Below the pieces are notes generated by a model. It was not told the origin of the DNA. It did no database searches and saw nothing but the letters and a program-made list of their open reading frames with translations. DNA of 64,000 nucleotides from Rhynchopus euleeides (lineage: Eukaryota; Euglenozoa; Diplonemea; Diplonemida; Diplonemidae): assembly GCA_963210315.1 (NCBI GenBank), contig OY723246.1:2170001-2234000 (forward strand), written 5' to 3'. A program made the translations under genes and the position numbers. This document shows positions 40,450 through 51,900 of the stretch, one piece after another (position 1 is the stretch's first letter; the number at the start of each line of letters is the position of its first letter).

Positions 40450-40797
40450 ACCCCCCCCCCCCAGGGGGGTTAATACCTGAAATTTCGTGATACCGCACGA
40501 ACCGATGGATTCGATATCTGTGCCGAAAAAATGGTCACCGTGAATTTTTTGGGAGGTGTAGGTATTCACAGTGATATGGGGCGTAGCTTGCTAACCTCGG
40601 TTTAATTATTTCCCGGCCGAACCCAATTTCGATTTTTTTGGCTGAAAAATGGGCGAATGCGGCTGGAGCAGGCCGGACCGGTCACCCGGAAATTCCCCCA
40701 TTTTTGCCCTTCAGAGGTGGTTTTTTCACACCAATAATCCGGCTTCTGCTAAGGGGACCTTTTCGATTTTTTTTTCGGAAAACCCTATTTTTCACTT

Positions 40798-42534
40798 TGA
40801 ACGATTTTGAACGATTTTTGGCCGTGCTTGTCGCGTCCCCCGGTGAGGGGGGACGCTGTTTCGTGTTCTCCTTGCCGCACGGAGGCATTGCCTTACGTCG
40901 CCTCTTCCTCTTTTCCTTTATGGGCGGGTTAGTCTGGCTCAGAGGGCGGGACCGTGCTGATATGCACAGTGACGACTCTCCCTTTTTTTGTTGTGCCCGC
41001 CTCCTGCCGAGTCGTGGCTGCTGCCTCTCAGACTGGGGGCGGGCGGTCGCCGACGCTGACGCGCCTGGCGGCCCGTGGAAAGTGACGTGGGTCTGGGGGT
41101 GGGGGGGGGGGGGTGCTGGGGTGTCAGGCCGAAGCCCTTGACCGCTGTTGATTTTTGCAGGTTTCACGAGATCAGGTAGTCCTTCTCGCTGTGCTCCGTC
41201 ACCCCTGCCTCAGCCAGGTAGCGTAGGGCCCCCTTGCAGTTGTGCAGCAGCAGGTTGTGCACGCTTGTGGCTGTGAGGTGGTGTCGGGCTGACGCTGTCG
41301 CGGGACAGCCGAAGAATAGGTGCTTCAGCGAGACCCCAGGCGGGGGGCTGTCCGGCGCAAGCTTCAGGCAGGGTTTGCACGGTGGTTGTGCGCTGCCCGG
41401 GACGTCGTGGTCGTACACCAGGCGGTGGTGGTCGGCCCGGAGGCGGCGGATGGTGGTTTCCCCTAAGCGGGTAAGGCCCTCCATGCGGAGGTCAGGGCGC
41501 TGCAGTCGCGTCTCCCCGATTCCTGACCGATACGCGTACACGCTGTCTGTGCGGGGCAACGTGGTCCCGCTGTATATGTGTCGGCGGAGGGTGACACGGG
41601 CCGACGCGAGGCTGATCGGCTCCATCTGGGGCTTGAACGCACCGATCTGCGCCTGCTTGTCAGCAAGTTCGTTCCCTACCACCCCAACATGCGACGGGAT
41701 GTAGCGGAGGTGGGTGGTGACATCGTATGTTTGGGCGAGCTTGCGCAGCCTCTGCCAGATGTCCCATTCGGTGGACCCCCTCGCTCGCTGGGGGCCGCTC
41801 AGCAGTGCATTCAGTGCGCTCTGCGAGTCGGTGAGGATGGCGACCGTTTCGCCTTGGGTTACCACGGTGCATAGGTGGGCGAGGGATTCTCTGATGGCCA
41901 CCAGCTCTGCCTGGTAGCTGATGCAACGGAGTCCTGCCGGCCAGGCGAGCTTTTTCTTGAGGCGGCCCTCCGGCATGCTGTACACCGCTGCGCCCGCGCC
42001 GCCCTGTTGCTGCCGCGATGTGGAGTTGGAGACTGACCCGTCGGTGTAGACATGCCAGGCGCACGTCGGGAGGGCCTGGATGGTCTGCTCTGCCAGGTCC
42101 CGGAGGGTGTCTTTCGGGGTGGCGGCCTTCGGGGCGGTGAGCCCCGGCAGCGTCGCCAGGATGTGCACTCGTGGCAGCACCAGGTTCCATTCCCAGGGGG
42201 GGATGGGGTGTGCTGCATGCAGGGGGGCCAGCAGGGGGGTGCGCCCGTCGACCTTCGAGGATTTCACCAGACTCCGTGCCTGATGTAGCCAGCTGCCTCC
42301 CGTGTTCCCGGTATTTAGTTGCGCCCGGTATCCTGGGGAGTGGGGCACGCGGCGGAAGCGTTCGTGGTCTGTGCACACCGCAACCTTGAAGTCGAGGTCG
42401 AGGTCTCGTAGGTGTGATTCCCAGAGGAGCTTCGCCGTGCTGGTGTTCTTCATGCAGCCTGTGATAAGCTTTTGAGCCCGATTTCGAAGGAATTTTTGAG
42501 TTTTGAGCTCATTTTGTGCAATTAAACGCGTCAC
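40798..42534 (-). mobile_element. 5'-truncated LINE with RNase HI
   Basis: A minus-strand element with ORF at 41164-42534 and a 3' untranslated end of about 365 nt, ending in a doubled ATCGTTCAAA motif near 40800. The same 3' end is found alone at 20112-20505. The RT and endonuclease regions are missing. Confidence 0.75.
41164..42534 (-). pseudogene. LINE ORF fragment: RNase HI and zinc knuckle
   Basis: 456 codons. The start (RAQKLITGC...TAKLLWESHLRDL) matches the thumb region that follows a LINE RT. The RNase HI motifs are complete: VYTDGSVSN, SYQAELVAI, ILTDSQSAL, IPSHVGVVGNELAD. A CKPC...H..FFGC knuckle lies near the C-terminus. This is the conventional LINE RNase H found in I, Jockey and trypanosome ingi clades, unlike the plant/archaeal-type enzyme of the 4.7-7.5 kb LINE. 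Loss of RT and endonuclease makes the copy non-autonomous. Confidence 0.85.
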
Positions 42535-42636
42535 TCAGGTTTTTCCCCCGGACCCCTCTGTGACTCCTCCAGACTTGGTCGGGCTTGGAAGTTGGTTCGT
42601 AGTTTTGACCACCAATGCCTAATGTGTTGGCAGTCT

Positions 42637-42767
42637 TGTTTGACTGGTGCTTGCAGTACGCGGTGGCGGGAGGACCGGGCCGGAGGGGGCGCGAAGCGCC
42701 CCCGTCCGCGCGAAGCGCGGCCGGCCCGGTCCTCCCGCCACCGCGTACTGCAAGCACCAGTCAAACA
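42637..42767. other. Perfect 47-bp inverted repeat (long hairpin)
   Basis: Arms 42637-42683 and 42721-42767 are exact complements. The 37-nt loop itself folds into two mini-hairpins with GAA loops (GGGGGCGCGAAGCGCCCCC and CCGCGCGAAGCGCGG). No gene overlaps it. Confidence 0.95.
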
Positions 42768-43025
42768 CGGCCGCCGCAGAGATGCAACAAAAAGCTTCCG
42801 TCGAGGTACCACCAGCGAGCTTGGCTCCAATCCCTGATGGGCCATTCATTAGTGCTTGATGGAACTGTCCCTGATGAGGCCATCATCGGATCACTAGCCG
42901 TGTTTAGTGACTTACACAGGCTATCAATGAAGAGGTAGTCTTCGTGGTAGTTCGCCTCGGTCACAGCACGTTGTCGAGAACTGAAAGAAGAGGCCCGTTC
43001 AAGGGGGCGTTGGTGTTTCTGTCGA

Positions 43026-43213
43026 AACACATCCCTGTGAGTGGAAAGCGATCTATCACAGCCAAACGTGCTCTGTACACAGCCCCGCCATACATGGAAA
43101 AAATATCCTCGGGGAGTTGTTCTTAGAACCGTCAACGCAACAAACAAATGCTTCATCAATCTTTCATCAGAGCGAGGGGTTACAGCTGGAAAGTAAGGGA
43201 CGCTTTGCGACGT
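43026..43213 (+). mobile_element. Solo remnant of the element 2 family
   Basis: Starts ACACATCCCTGTGAGTGG and continues GGAAAGCG, CCAAACGTGCTCTGTACAC as in the 5' half of element 2. It then carries ACCGTCAACGCAACAAACAAA and CATCAGAGCG...TACAGCTG...GGGACGCTTTGCG as in its 3' half. Halves are joined without any coding region, hence a SIRE-like unit. Confidence 0.7.
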
Positions 43214-43711
43214 TCTGTTCATACGAAGAAATCCCCAACCCGTTTCGAGTGTAGTCGAGTGTGCGCTAGATCCCGAGAAGTTTCAGGCGCGCATTGCTTG
43301 CTTGCAGCTTCTCAATACCTCAGGCGCATGAGCCTGTAGGGCTTTAGGTATCACCAATTAGAGAGAGGCCACGTGTCGGATGAAGAGTTGTGCGTGATCA
43401 GTATTTCTTCCTTCTGGGGGTGGGCGCTGCAGCTCGGCAGTGGGTTGGACAGCGCGCTCTCTCAGTGTAGAACAGTGTATGGCTGCTGTTGCCAAAACCA
43501 GTAACTTGACTCTCCGCCCGTCTCACCCACATGCATTCCGGCGCTTCTGATAGGCTGACAGGGCATTAGAAGAGCGCCGAAGGATGCCGACTAGCGAAGG
43601 CCCCCCTCTTCGTCCGGGAAAATGACAAAAAGCGTTGTTTGTGCGGCAAGCCCCTCTGTGCGGCACTGTATTTCACCTTTCATGTTTTCCTTCTTTTTTT
43701 GTGGTTATTGC

Positions 43712-43814
43712 GGTCTTCGCTCCCGGCAACGTTTCGGCAAAAGTTCGGTGGTTTTCTCCTACAAATAGGAGTGTTTTGCACTACAACCCGTTTTCGGCAC
43801 CGGCAGCGAAGACC
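43712..43814. repeat. GGTCTTCGC hairpin element, copy 2
   Basis: Ends pair (GGTCTTCGCT / GGCAGCGAAGACC); an internal TCCTACAAATAGGA hairpin is present. Confidence 0.6.
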
Positions 43815-44017
43815 CCCGCGAGGCTCTCTTATCAATGGCATTCTTTTGGCCATCCCCCGCCCCCCTGTCTCTCTCTCTATTATTGTTGGAAGTAGTTTTC
43901 AACAAGCGTTCCGTTTTTGCGGGTGGAAAATACCAAATGAATAGGGAACGGTGCGAAGGCGCGGGAGTGTTCCCTTCACGACACCGCACTTCCATGCAGG
44001 CCATCGTTGCTGTTTTC

Positions 44018-44156
44018 GCACAACTCAACGTGTGAGTAGAAATCGCAGCATCGCAGCAGCCACAACCAAACAGGCTCTACACACCGACCCCACTTTATCA
44101 TCACTTCAGGGCCTGTGTGTAGAAGCGTCACCGCTGGGAGCGGTTGCGACTGTGCC
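44018..44156 (+). mobile_element. Second solo remnant of the element 2 family
   Basis: Preceded by TGTTTT, it begins CGCACAACTCAACGTGTGAG, then matches the 5' half (CACAACCAAACAGGCTCTAC), the GTGTAGAAGCGTCA motif, and a shortened 3' half (GAGCGGTTGCGACTGTG). Confidence 0.65.
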
Positions 44157-44989
44157 ATACATTGTGTATGTGCGTGAGAGAGACCATCATTTGTTTCCCT
44201 CCATGCGCCAATGAGTGCATCGGCCGAGTTTTGAAGAAGCATACTTCTCTCCTCTGTTCTAGAGGTTGTGCGGGGGGCCCTCCGGCAGCGCATGCAGCCA
44301 GGTTGTTCTTGGTTGCTGACACACAACAACACAACAGGTCATATGTCGGTGGATGGGCCAAGGCAACAGAGGGGGTTTCGCGTTTGGTGCAGCGAAACTC
44401 CCCAGCCGCTTTTTGGGTATGAGTGGTGGTCGTCCACCTCACATCACCACACAGAAATATACATCCCAAACCGGGGCCCACGAACTACGGATCCAACGGT
44501 TTCCCCTCCCCTGCCAGCCTCCGCCCGGGAGGCGTGAGTCCATTTTGTTTTGTGCGAATCAAACAGCGAAGAAGATCCCCAGCGCATCTCCTCCCGCGAA
44601 CCCTGGGGCTGAAAGCATCCTCCACCTCCTTCCCGATCAGGCATGTAGCTTGGGGGGTCCAGCTGGTCTCGAGACCAGCAGTTGCCTATGTTGCTGGTCT
44701 GGGGGGAAAAAAAAAAGTATAAATCCGGGAAACCCCAGAATTTTTTTTGGTGGGGGAGTTTTCCCTCACACCAGGCCGAAGATGTACCCTGCAGCAGGCC
44801 CGAACCACGAGGATTTCGGCTCCCGATGACTGCTTCCCGCGCAGGACTGGGTTCCGACCTGATGTCGGAGAGATCCACGCCGTGTCCAGCCCGGAAGGAA
44901 CAGATGTTCACTACCGTGGCCTCCGGCGGCTGGGGGGCTCCGCCCCCCAGACCCCCCTGTGGCTTGTGCTTGTCAATATGCGACTGTGG

Positions 44990-45094
44990 GGTTCTTCGCT
45001 ACCGCCAAGTTTTCGTCAAAGTTCGGCGATTTCTCCCTATGCATACACATAGGAAATGCACCAACACATCGTTTCGGCACCGTAGCGAAGACCC
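44990..45094. repeat. GGTCTTCGC hairpin element, copy 3
   Basis: Begins GGTTCTTCGCTACCG and ends CACCGTAGCGAAGACC. The shared inner block is AAAGTTCGGCGATTTCTCC, followed by a CCTATG...CATAGG stem. Confidence 0.6.
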
Positions 45095-47431
45095 ACGGTG
45101 GCGCTGTCTACTCCGTGCCTCCGGACGCGCCCCGGAGAACCCGGTGTTCGGTCAGGACGGGATTTTGGGGGAAGCGCCGGAAAATACCCCAGACCAGCAG
45201 AACCAGCAAAAATCTGAAAATCCAATTTCAAGCTACGTGCCTGTTCCCGATAAGAACGGGAGAAAAAAAAAGCAAGGGTCCTACAAAAACAACAATGACA
45301 CGCAGCTGCTCGATGTGTTGTTGGGAGGCTTGCCATTCCTTCACTCTCTCTCGACGATCAGGGCCCTTCTTTCGAAAACACCCCCTCCTCCTCCTCCTCC
45401 GCCACCCCCCGCCTCCTCTTCCCTTCTTTCCGCCGATCTCAAATCTACGAAAGTACTTTGGCTGCCGATGCCCCCACCCCCCACCACCAACCCCCCCAGA
45501 AAACAATGATGACGGTGTGATTGGCCTTCGCTCTGTTGCCACACTGTGTGTGGCAGAACTGTGACACTTCTCAACCAGTTTTGTGAGGCACAGCCAGCTC
45601 ACTGTTCTGCAGTTCTGAGCGAAGGCCCCCTTTTTGCGAATGCACTCTCTTTTGGCCTCTCGTCTCCGATATGCCTCGAGAATTGCATTGGACGCTTCCA
45701 AGGCTCCCATCATCTGGGTCGAACTGAATGAAATTGATGTCGGCAAGCAATGCACCCTACTTTGCTCTAGATCACCCCCCCTTAGTAGCCATACCCCATT
45801 CCCCCGATCCGGGCTTTTATCTTGTGCGTGGCCCTCTTCTTATCAATTGACCCCAAAAAAATGGACACACGGCAAGGCTTCTTTGATAGGTCCGTCGCAG
45901 GGGGGGGGGGAAACGAAGAGAAACTCTGCCAGGGGGAGGGCAGGGAGGCATGAATCTATTCCGTTGAGCGCATGGAATGGACAAAATAGGAAACGTGCCC
46001 CCCCCCCCCCCCCCCGAACTGTCAGCCAACCCCTGAAACGGTCGAATGCAGTGAAGGGCACAGGAACGTAGGGTGCGGTCTTCATATATTCCACTCTCCC
46101 CAATTTTTCTATATTGTCCGTTTGGCTCTGTCTTGATTCTGTTTCCTTCCATCGCTCTCGCTCTAGCCGTCGTATATTGTGGTTCAGCAAGGCAGCATCT
46201 CTGGATGGGTGATTGTATTGGTTTGGCACTTCGGCGCGCCACACGACACACCCCTTCTATTTTGGCTTTGCTTCGCTTTGTCGGGTTTCCCTGCTTCCAT
46301 TCCAAGGAAGGGTTGCCCCAGATGCCTACATCCGATGCGAGCATTGGGTAGGGCCAACGGGGTGGTGTCAGGTGGGGGTTTCCGTTTCGTAGATAAGGGT
46401 CTGTGTGTTCTAATATTGATGTCATGATTTTCTGTCACTTCACGATCGCAGTGAGTGCACAGACAGTTCCTCCGAGGGTGGGGAGGGAACGCGATTACGA
46501 CCCGGTGAGTCACAACAGAGGAGGGAATCGGCAGTTGGCCCTTTTCTCCAAACGCGCGCTGGACACCTGGGGGAGGGGGGGGGCTGGGATTTAGGGTGTG
46601 GGATTTCTGTCTCTTATTGTGCCGCCCTTCCAAACCCCAACCCGCCTCCCCACCCTTGACGGATCTTGAACCCCCATCATCTTGAGCCCCTCCCCTCCCC
46701 TCCGCCCCTGCACACCACATGCCAGCCCTCGGCATTGCTTGAGGATGCTGCTGTCCATGCACCCCTGGACACCCGAACCACCCGCGGCAAGGCGGCATGC
46801 ACTGTCGGGTCCACGAGCGCTGGCATCGGACTTGCAGCAAGCCAGCAAATCAGTTATTGTTGAGGGGCTGTGCTCACCACAAAGTAGGAAGCTGTGCCAG
46901 CGAAAAAAAACTCGCAGGAGCACCACCCACGCAGCAGGCGTTTGGTGTTCTCGCGATTGACGAGGGTGGGGCGGGCGGCATCCCCCCCGAAGGGTCCCAG
47001 AGGTGTTCTTGCGATCGGCGAATACCCCCGTTCGGCTCTTTCCCCTTCAGGTTTGCACCACGCACAGCTTCCCTCACCTGACCCGGCCACGGAAAGTGGC
47101 ACTCCGTTCAGTAGCAACCGTTCTTTCTGTAGTTTCGTGCAGTTTGTGATGCGTTGGTGCTTCGACTTCGGCACAGTACCCGTGAGAGCCACCCGACAGG
47201 CATGTGCACCGCACAACTGAATGTGCATGTGCCCTGGAGGGGTGGGGGTGGGGGTGTGTTGTGTGTGCAGCGCCTTGTTGTTCACTGTGCTGTTTGTTTT
47301 ATTTGTTTTGCTCGCATTGCGACGCAAAAAAAACATTTCATCGCAACGCGTTGTTATACCCCAGCATGAACACCACAAACGAACACCGAGACACACAAGG
47401 CTCCAAACAAGAAACAAAGAACCCCCCCCCC
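45095..47431. other. Intergenic, no gene supported
   Basis: C-runs at 45380-45410, 45475-45500 and 45998-46016; otherwise mixed sequence. Open frames are short and without domains. Confidence 0.3.
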
Positions 47432-47433
47432 TA

Positions 47434-48308
47434 GGGCAGTGAAGATACTATTCGCGAATAATTCGTCATCTCCGATTTTCAGAGTTACATATTCGAATAA
47501 TATTCGTATTCGAATACGAATAATGGCATTATTCGCGAATAAATGGCCATGTGTTATTCGGTCATTATTCGTGAAGTTTCTGTGGGTTTGTGTAGGGGCA
47601 GAGGCGTCAGACCACGTGTATTCCAGTGCAAACCGAGGGAAAGCGCCGCAGAGCGCCTCAGGCTTTGCTTTCCTCATGAATCATCACACGTATGTCTGAC
47701 CGTACGGCACACAGGTGTGGTGATCCCTTTGCATCGGCAGCACCTCACTCACGCGTGGAGGTCTCCACCACAGGGATCTTGAAGGAGGCAGTTGCTATCC
47801 TGCCAGTCACCAACTGCACAACAGGAACAGCATAAAGCACGCACAATGTATCCCAGGTTCGGGCACCGGGGTAGTGCTTCCACCTTTGAGTGACCCAGGT
47901 GGCTCCGCTCCCTCCACGCAAGTTCGGTAGGGATCGCGGATGACGATTTCCCCATCAGGTACAGCCCCGTAGTGCAACAGCGGCCGCCTGGCACCATAAT
48001 GGTCCCACCAGCGCGACGGTGCCCACTCCCCTTAGCGCTTGTTGTCTTCAGCGTACTCCTCCAGGCACTGCAGATGATGATTCTCGGCGTCGCATCATCA
48101 CAATGTAGTGATTGCACGTCCCCTCAGGGCACACTGGGGTCGTGGGCTGCGCCCACAACCCGAGTGTGGGCAGTAGGTCCCTATTCCTAGTAGAGAAACC
48201 CCAGTAAAACCCCACGAATAATTCGCGAATTATTCGTGGCGAAAATTTTTCGAGAAATTATTCGAATAATATTCGTATTCGAATAACACGAATTTTTAAT
48301 CACTGCCC
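47434..48308. mobile_element. TA-flanked MITE with ATTCGAATA-rich subterminal repeats
   Basis: Ends GGGCAGTGA / TCACTGCCC are bordered by TA (47432-47433, 48309-48310). Just inside both ends are palindromic blocks of ATTCGAATAATATTCGTATT type. No transposase; 875 bp. Confidence 0.65.
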
Positions 48309-48310
48309 TA

Positions 48311-48955
48311 CTGGGGGGGGCTAAATAGAAGCCCCCCCCCCTTGTATTCGGCGTAGGATCGAGTTTTTTTGGGGGTTTTCGAGGGCCCAAAATTTTAGGC
48401 AATTTTTGCAGTGGGTGGCCAAATAGAAGGGGGGGGTCAAATACAAGGGGGGGGGGGGGGCTTGTATTCGGCGGAAGCCGAATTTTCCAAATTTTGGTGA
48501 ATTTTGCCCCAGGTGACCTCGTGGAATCGCGATTTTCGCCTTCCATTGCACTATTCGGAATCCGTGCGGATCGTGGTGGGGTCATTTTGTGGGTGGAGGT
48601 GCCAAGTATCACACATGAAATGTGGGTCTGGTTTGGCTCCTGATAATGGGAGGATATTCCCGGGGTCAGCAACCTGCGATGACCCCCACACTGGTGTCCA
48701 AAACCCCGTTCCTTTGAATGCTTGGATTCCGTGCGGACCGCAGTGGGGTCATTTTGACCATGGGGTGCCTGTTATGACTGGAAAAACAGGCTGAAAATTT
48801 GAAATTTGGCTGAAATTCGGCTTCCGCCAAATACAAGCCCCCCCCCCCCTTGTATTCGGCGAAAATTTTTATGGATTTCGAATTTTCAGACCCCCCCCTT
48901 CTAATAGGCCCCCCCCCTTGTATTTGACCCCCCCCTTCTATTTAGCCCCCCCCAG
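48311..48955. mobile_element. TA-flanked G-run MITE
   Basis: Ends CTGGGGGGGGCTAAATAGAAG (first part) and its complement at the right are bordered by TA at 48309-48310 and 48956-48957. The TTGTATTCGGCG motif is repeated inside in both orientations. The short inner segment has no ORF. Confidence 0.65.
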
Positions 48956-48957
48956 TA

Positions 48958-51900
48958 GGGGGGGTCGAAAGCCCCGTTTTTTTGTCCCAAAGTGGTGCTT
49001 TTCGACATAGCAGCCGCGGCCCTCTATTTGACCTTCTGACCCCCCAGAACCCACCATACCCCGGTTTTTGGGCCCAATGAGTCCGATTTTCGGGTTCCCG
49101 AGCCCCGGAAAGTCGAATTTTGATGATGTCAAAATTTTGTCCCCTATACTGCACCTCAGGGTCATGGCACGTACGCCTGCCACGGGCAGATAGAAAATCA
49201 TTATCATCCTGGGACGTCCGAGCGCACGCCATGCTGCGGCTGTGATTTTCTGATGCACCCGCTCATCCGCGCGACAAATAACGTCGTATCTCAATGCTTT
49301 GGGCAGTGAGAGAAGATGGCAGCGAATACTGCCATCTGACACAGTCGTTGGGCGGCCTGCTGCACTGGAAGGCAGAACTCGGAGCTGCCAGGAACAGGGA
49401 GGACGCCGTCATACCCGACAGTGATGCACTAATGGTGATTCTCTTTTACAAGGCAGGTACACCTTGCCACTGCTGCTGTTATCTGAGAAACATTTCTCCT
49501 GTGGATGCAGACAGTCAACGAGGTGAATAGCGCAGCGAGTACGCAGCTGCAGCACAGAGGTGCGCCCTATCTAGTCATCAAGGGTCACTTCCGGGCGCTC
49601 AAGACCAGGGTCCTGTGACCCTGGTCTCAGAACAGTGTCCGGGTATTTATGCTGCAGTGCAGCACGCGCCTTATGGAACGACGAGTGCGCAGAGCTGGTT
49701 AAAGAAGCTGCAAAGGATATGCTTGGGACAGTCAAGCGTCCTCCATACGATGAGACGAGGAAGGGGGTCGAGGAAGCACACAGTGCAACTCCCGCAACAA
49801 CGATGACACAGAAGAAGTGCGCGCTTCAAATGCACGTCCTGAATAATCAGAGTCATTGCTCCTGCACGCCTTGCTCAGCAAGCCATGAGCAAGTCGTGAG
49901 GGTTGGTTCGCAAACCCCCCTCCCGACGGAGGAGACCTTTCAACTTACAAAGAGTTCGTTGGCCAGACCAGCATCTCAGTGTCGGAGTAGTGGCCAGTTG
50001 TGCCGCCTGTCCCTTGCAGCCAAGTTCCGCACACTGTGAAAGTTGATGACAGTTCCCGCTATGCATCAGTATGCATCTTTGCACGATCTGGCAGTGTATA
50101 CAGAAGCAGAAACGGGAAGGAGATAGTGGCTGCCCGCGTTCGGTATTTTGGTGCGACGCTGGAGTGAGAAGAGGGTCAAAATAGACTGGCGTACCGCCCC
50201 AAGAGGGGGTGTGACAAAAAATATTTTTTTTCCCTTTGTGTTTTCGAGGTCCGCAAGGTCCCAAAAATCACTTTTTGGGCACATTTTTCAGAGGTCGCCA
50301 GAGGTCGCCACCCGGGAAATGCCATTTTTGGGGTTAAAAAACGGTTTTTCACCTTGCCCTCGTGAACTAGGTGGGGAAGGCGACGGTCAGACGCAAAATA
50401 AATGGAGGACCCCAAAGGAGGGTCCGCATCAGGCGGAAATCAGCAGAACCTCGCTCCAGACCACATTGTGGGCCAGGACAGGGTCGGGAAGAGCATAAAA
50501 CACCAGAAAACCGGTCCAGGAGGTCTCTCTGGGGCTCAAATCCCCTGAAAAGGGGTCTGAACAGGTGGCGACCGAAGGGCGACCAATGGTGCCCACGGAG
50601 TTCCTCATCCCAAACTTGGGACCCACCGAAAAATGGACCAGATGGTGGTCCCAAATTAGGGACCGACCAACAAGGCGACCAGATGGCGGTCCCAAATTTG
50701 GGACCGACCAACAAAGCGACCAGATGGCAGTCCCAAATTTGGGACCGACCGAAAAATGGACCAGATGGCGGTCCCAAATTTGGGACCGACCCATAAAGCG
50801 ACCAGATGGCGGTCCCAAATTTGGGACCGACCAACAAAGCGACCAGATGGTGGTCCCAAATTTGGGACCACCATCTGGTCGCTTTCTCGGTCGGTCCCAA
50901 ATTTGGGACCGCCATCTGGTCGCTTTCTCGGTCGGTCCCAATTTTGGGACCGCCATATGGTCGCTTTATGGGTCGGTCCCAATTGTGGGACCACCATCTG
51001 GTCGCTTTCTCGGTCGGTCCCAAATTTGGGACCACCATCTGGTCGCTTTATGGCTCGGTCCCAAATTTGGGACCGCCATCTGGTCAATTTTTCGGTCGGT
51101 CCCAAATTTGGGACCGCCATCTGGTCGCTTTCTCGGTCGGTCCCAATTTTGGGACCGACATCTGGTCGCTTTATGGGTCGGTCCCAATTGTGGGACCACC
51201 ATCTGGTCGCTTTCTCGGTCGGTCCCAAATTTGGGACCGCCATCTGGTCGCTTTATTGGTCGGTCCCATATTTGGGACCGCCCTCTGGTCAATTTTTCGG
51301 TCGGTCCCAATTTTGGGACCACCATCTGGTCGCTTTATCGGTCGGTCCCAAATTTGAGACCACCATCTGGTCGCTTTATGGGTCGGTCCCAAATTTGGGA
51401 CCGCCATCTGGTCGCTTTATTGGTCGGTGAACATCCTTCAGGATTTTGAAGGCACGTCTCACACCGGTTGGTGCTGTGTCGCATTCCAGGGGATAGTCCT
51501 TCACTTGGGTACGATTCGGCGCGACTGAGTCATCAAGCTTCATCCACCTGCCTCTCATGGTGGCGTTGGATTTTCGCACGCTGCGCCGCATTTTCACCCG
51601 GCCGAACTCAAAAACCCAAAGTCTACTGAAGATAGTCTGGCCTCTCCACAACATGTGATGGGAAAATGTTGAGGTCGGGCCATGCCAGCCCTGGCACGAG
51701 ATCACTGCTCGTACCTGGGACCACCCGTGTAAAAGTCCCCCCAGGGGGGACTTAAGCACAGGTGGACCTAAACACGGGAGTGGGCTGGTCTGGAGGGTCA
51801 TCAGGTGGCCGCTAGGCCACCTGGTGCCCTCCAGGTGCTGTCAGAGTCGAAAAGTGGGGTGCCAAAAGTCCATCCGGACCGGAATCACCCCCATACGACG

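Larger units (their letters stand above)
38836..40797. other. Intergenic with hairpin element and microsatellite; no gene
   Basis: Contains the first GGTCTTCGC hairpin copy (39731-39864) and a CCCT microsatellite (40356-40449). Short frames exist but none has recognisable features. Confidence 0.35.

Noticed and set aside
43000..47400. Host genes in the 43-47 kb stretch
   Set aside because: All frames are short, with biased composition and no domain; only repeats can be supported.
50600..51430. Regular repeats that could be taken for a CRISPR array
   Set aside because: There are no unique spacers, units are palindromic and change orientation, and the genome is eukaryotic.
50565..51449. 294-codon and similar frames across the 41-bp array
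   Set aside because: They only reflect a repeat unit without stops in several frames.
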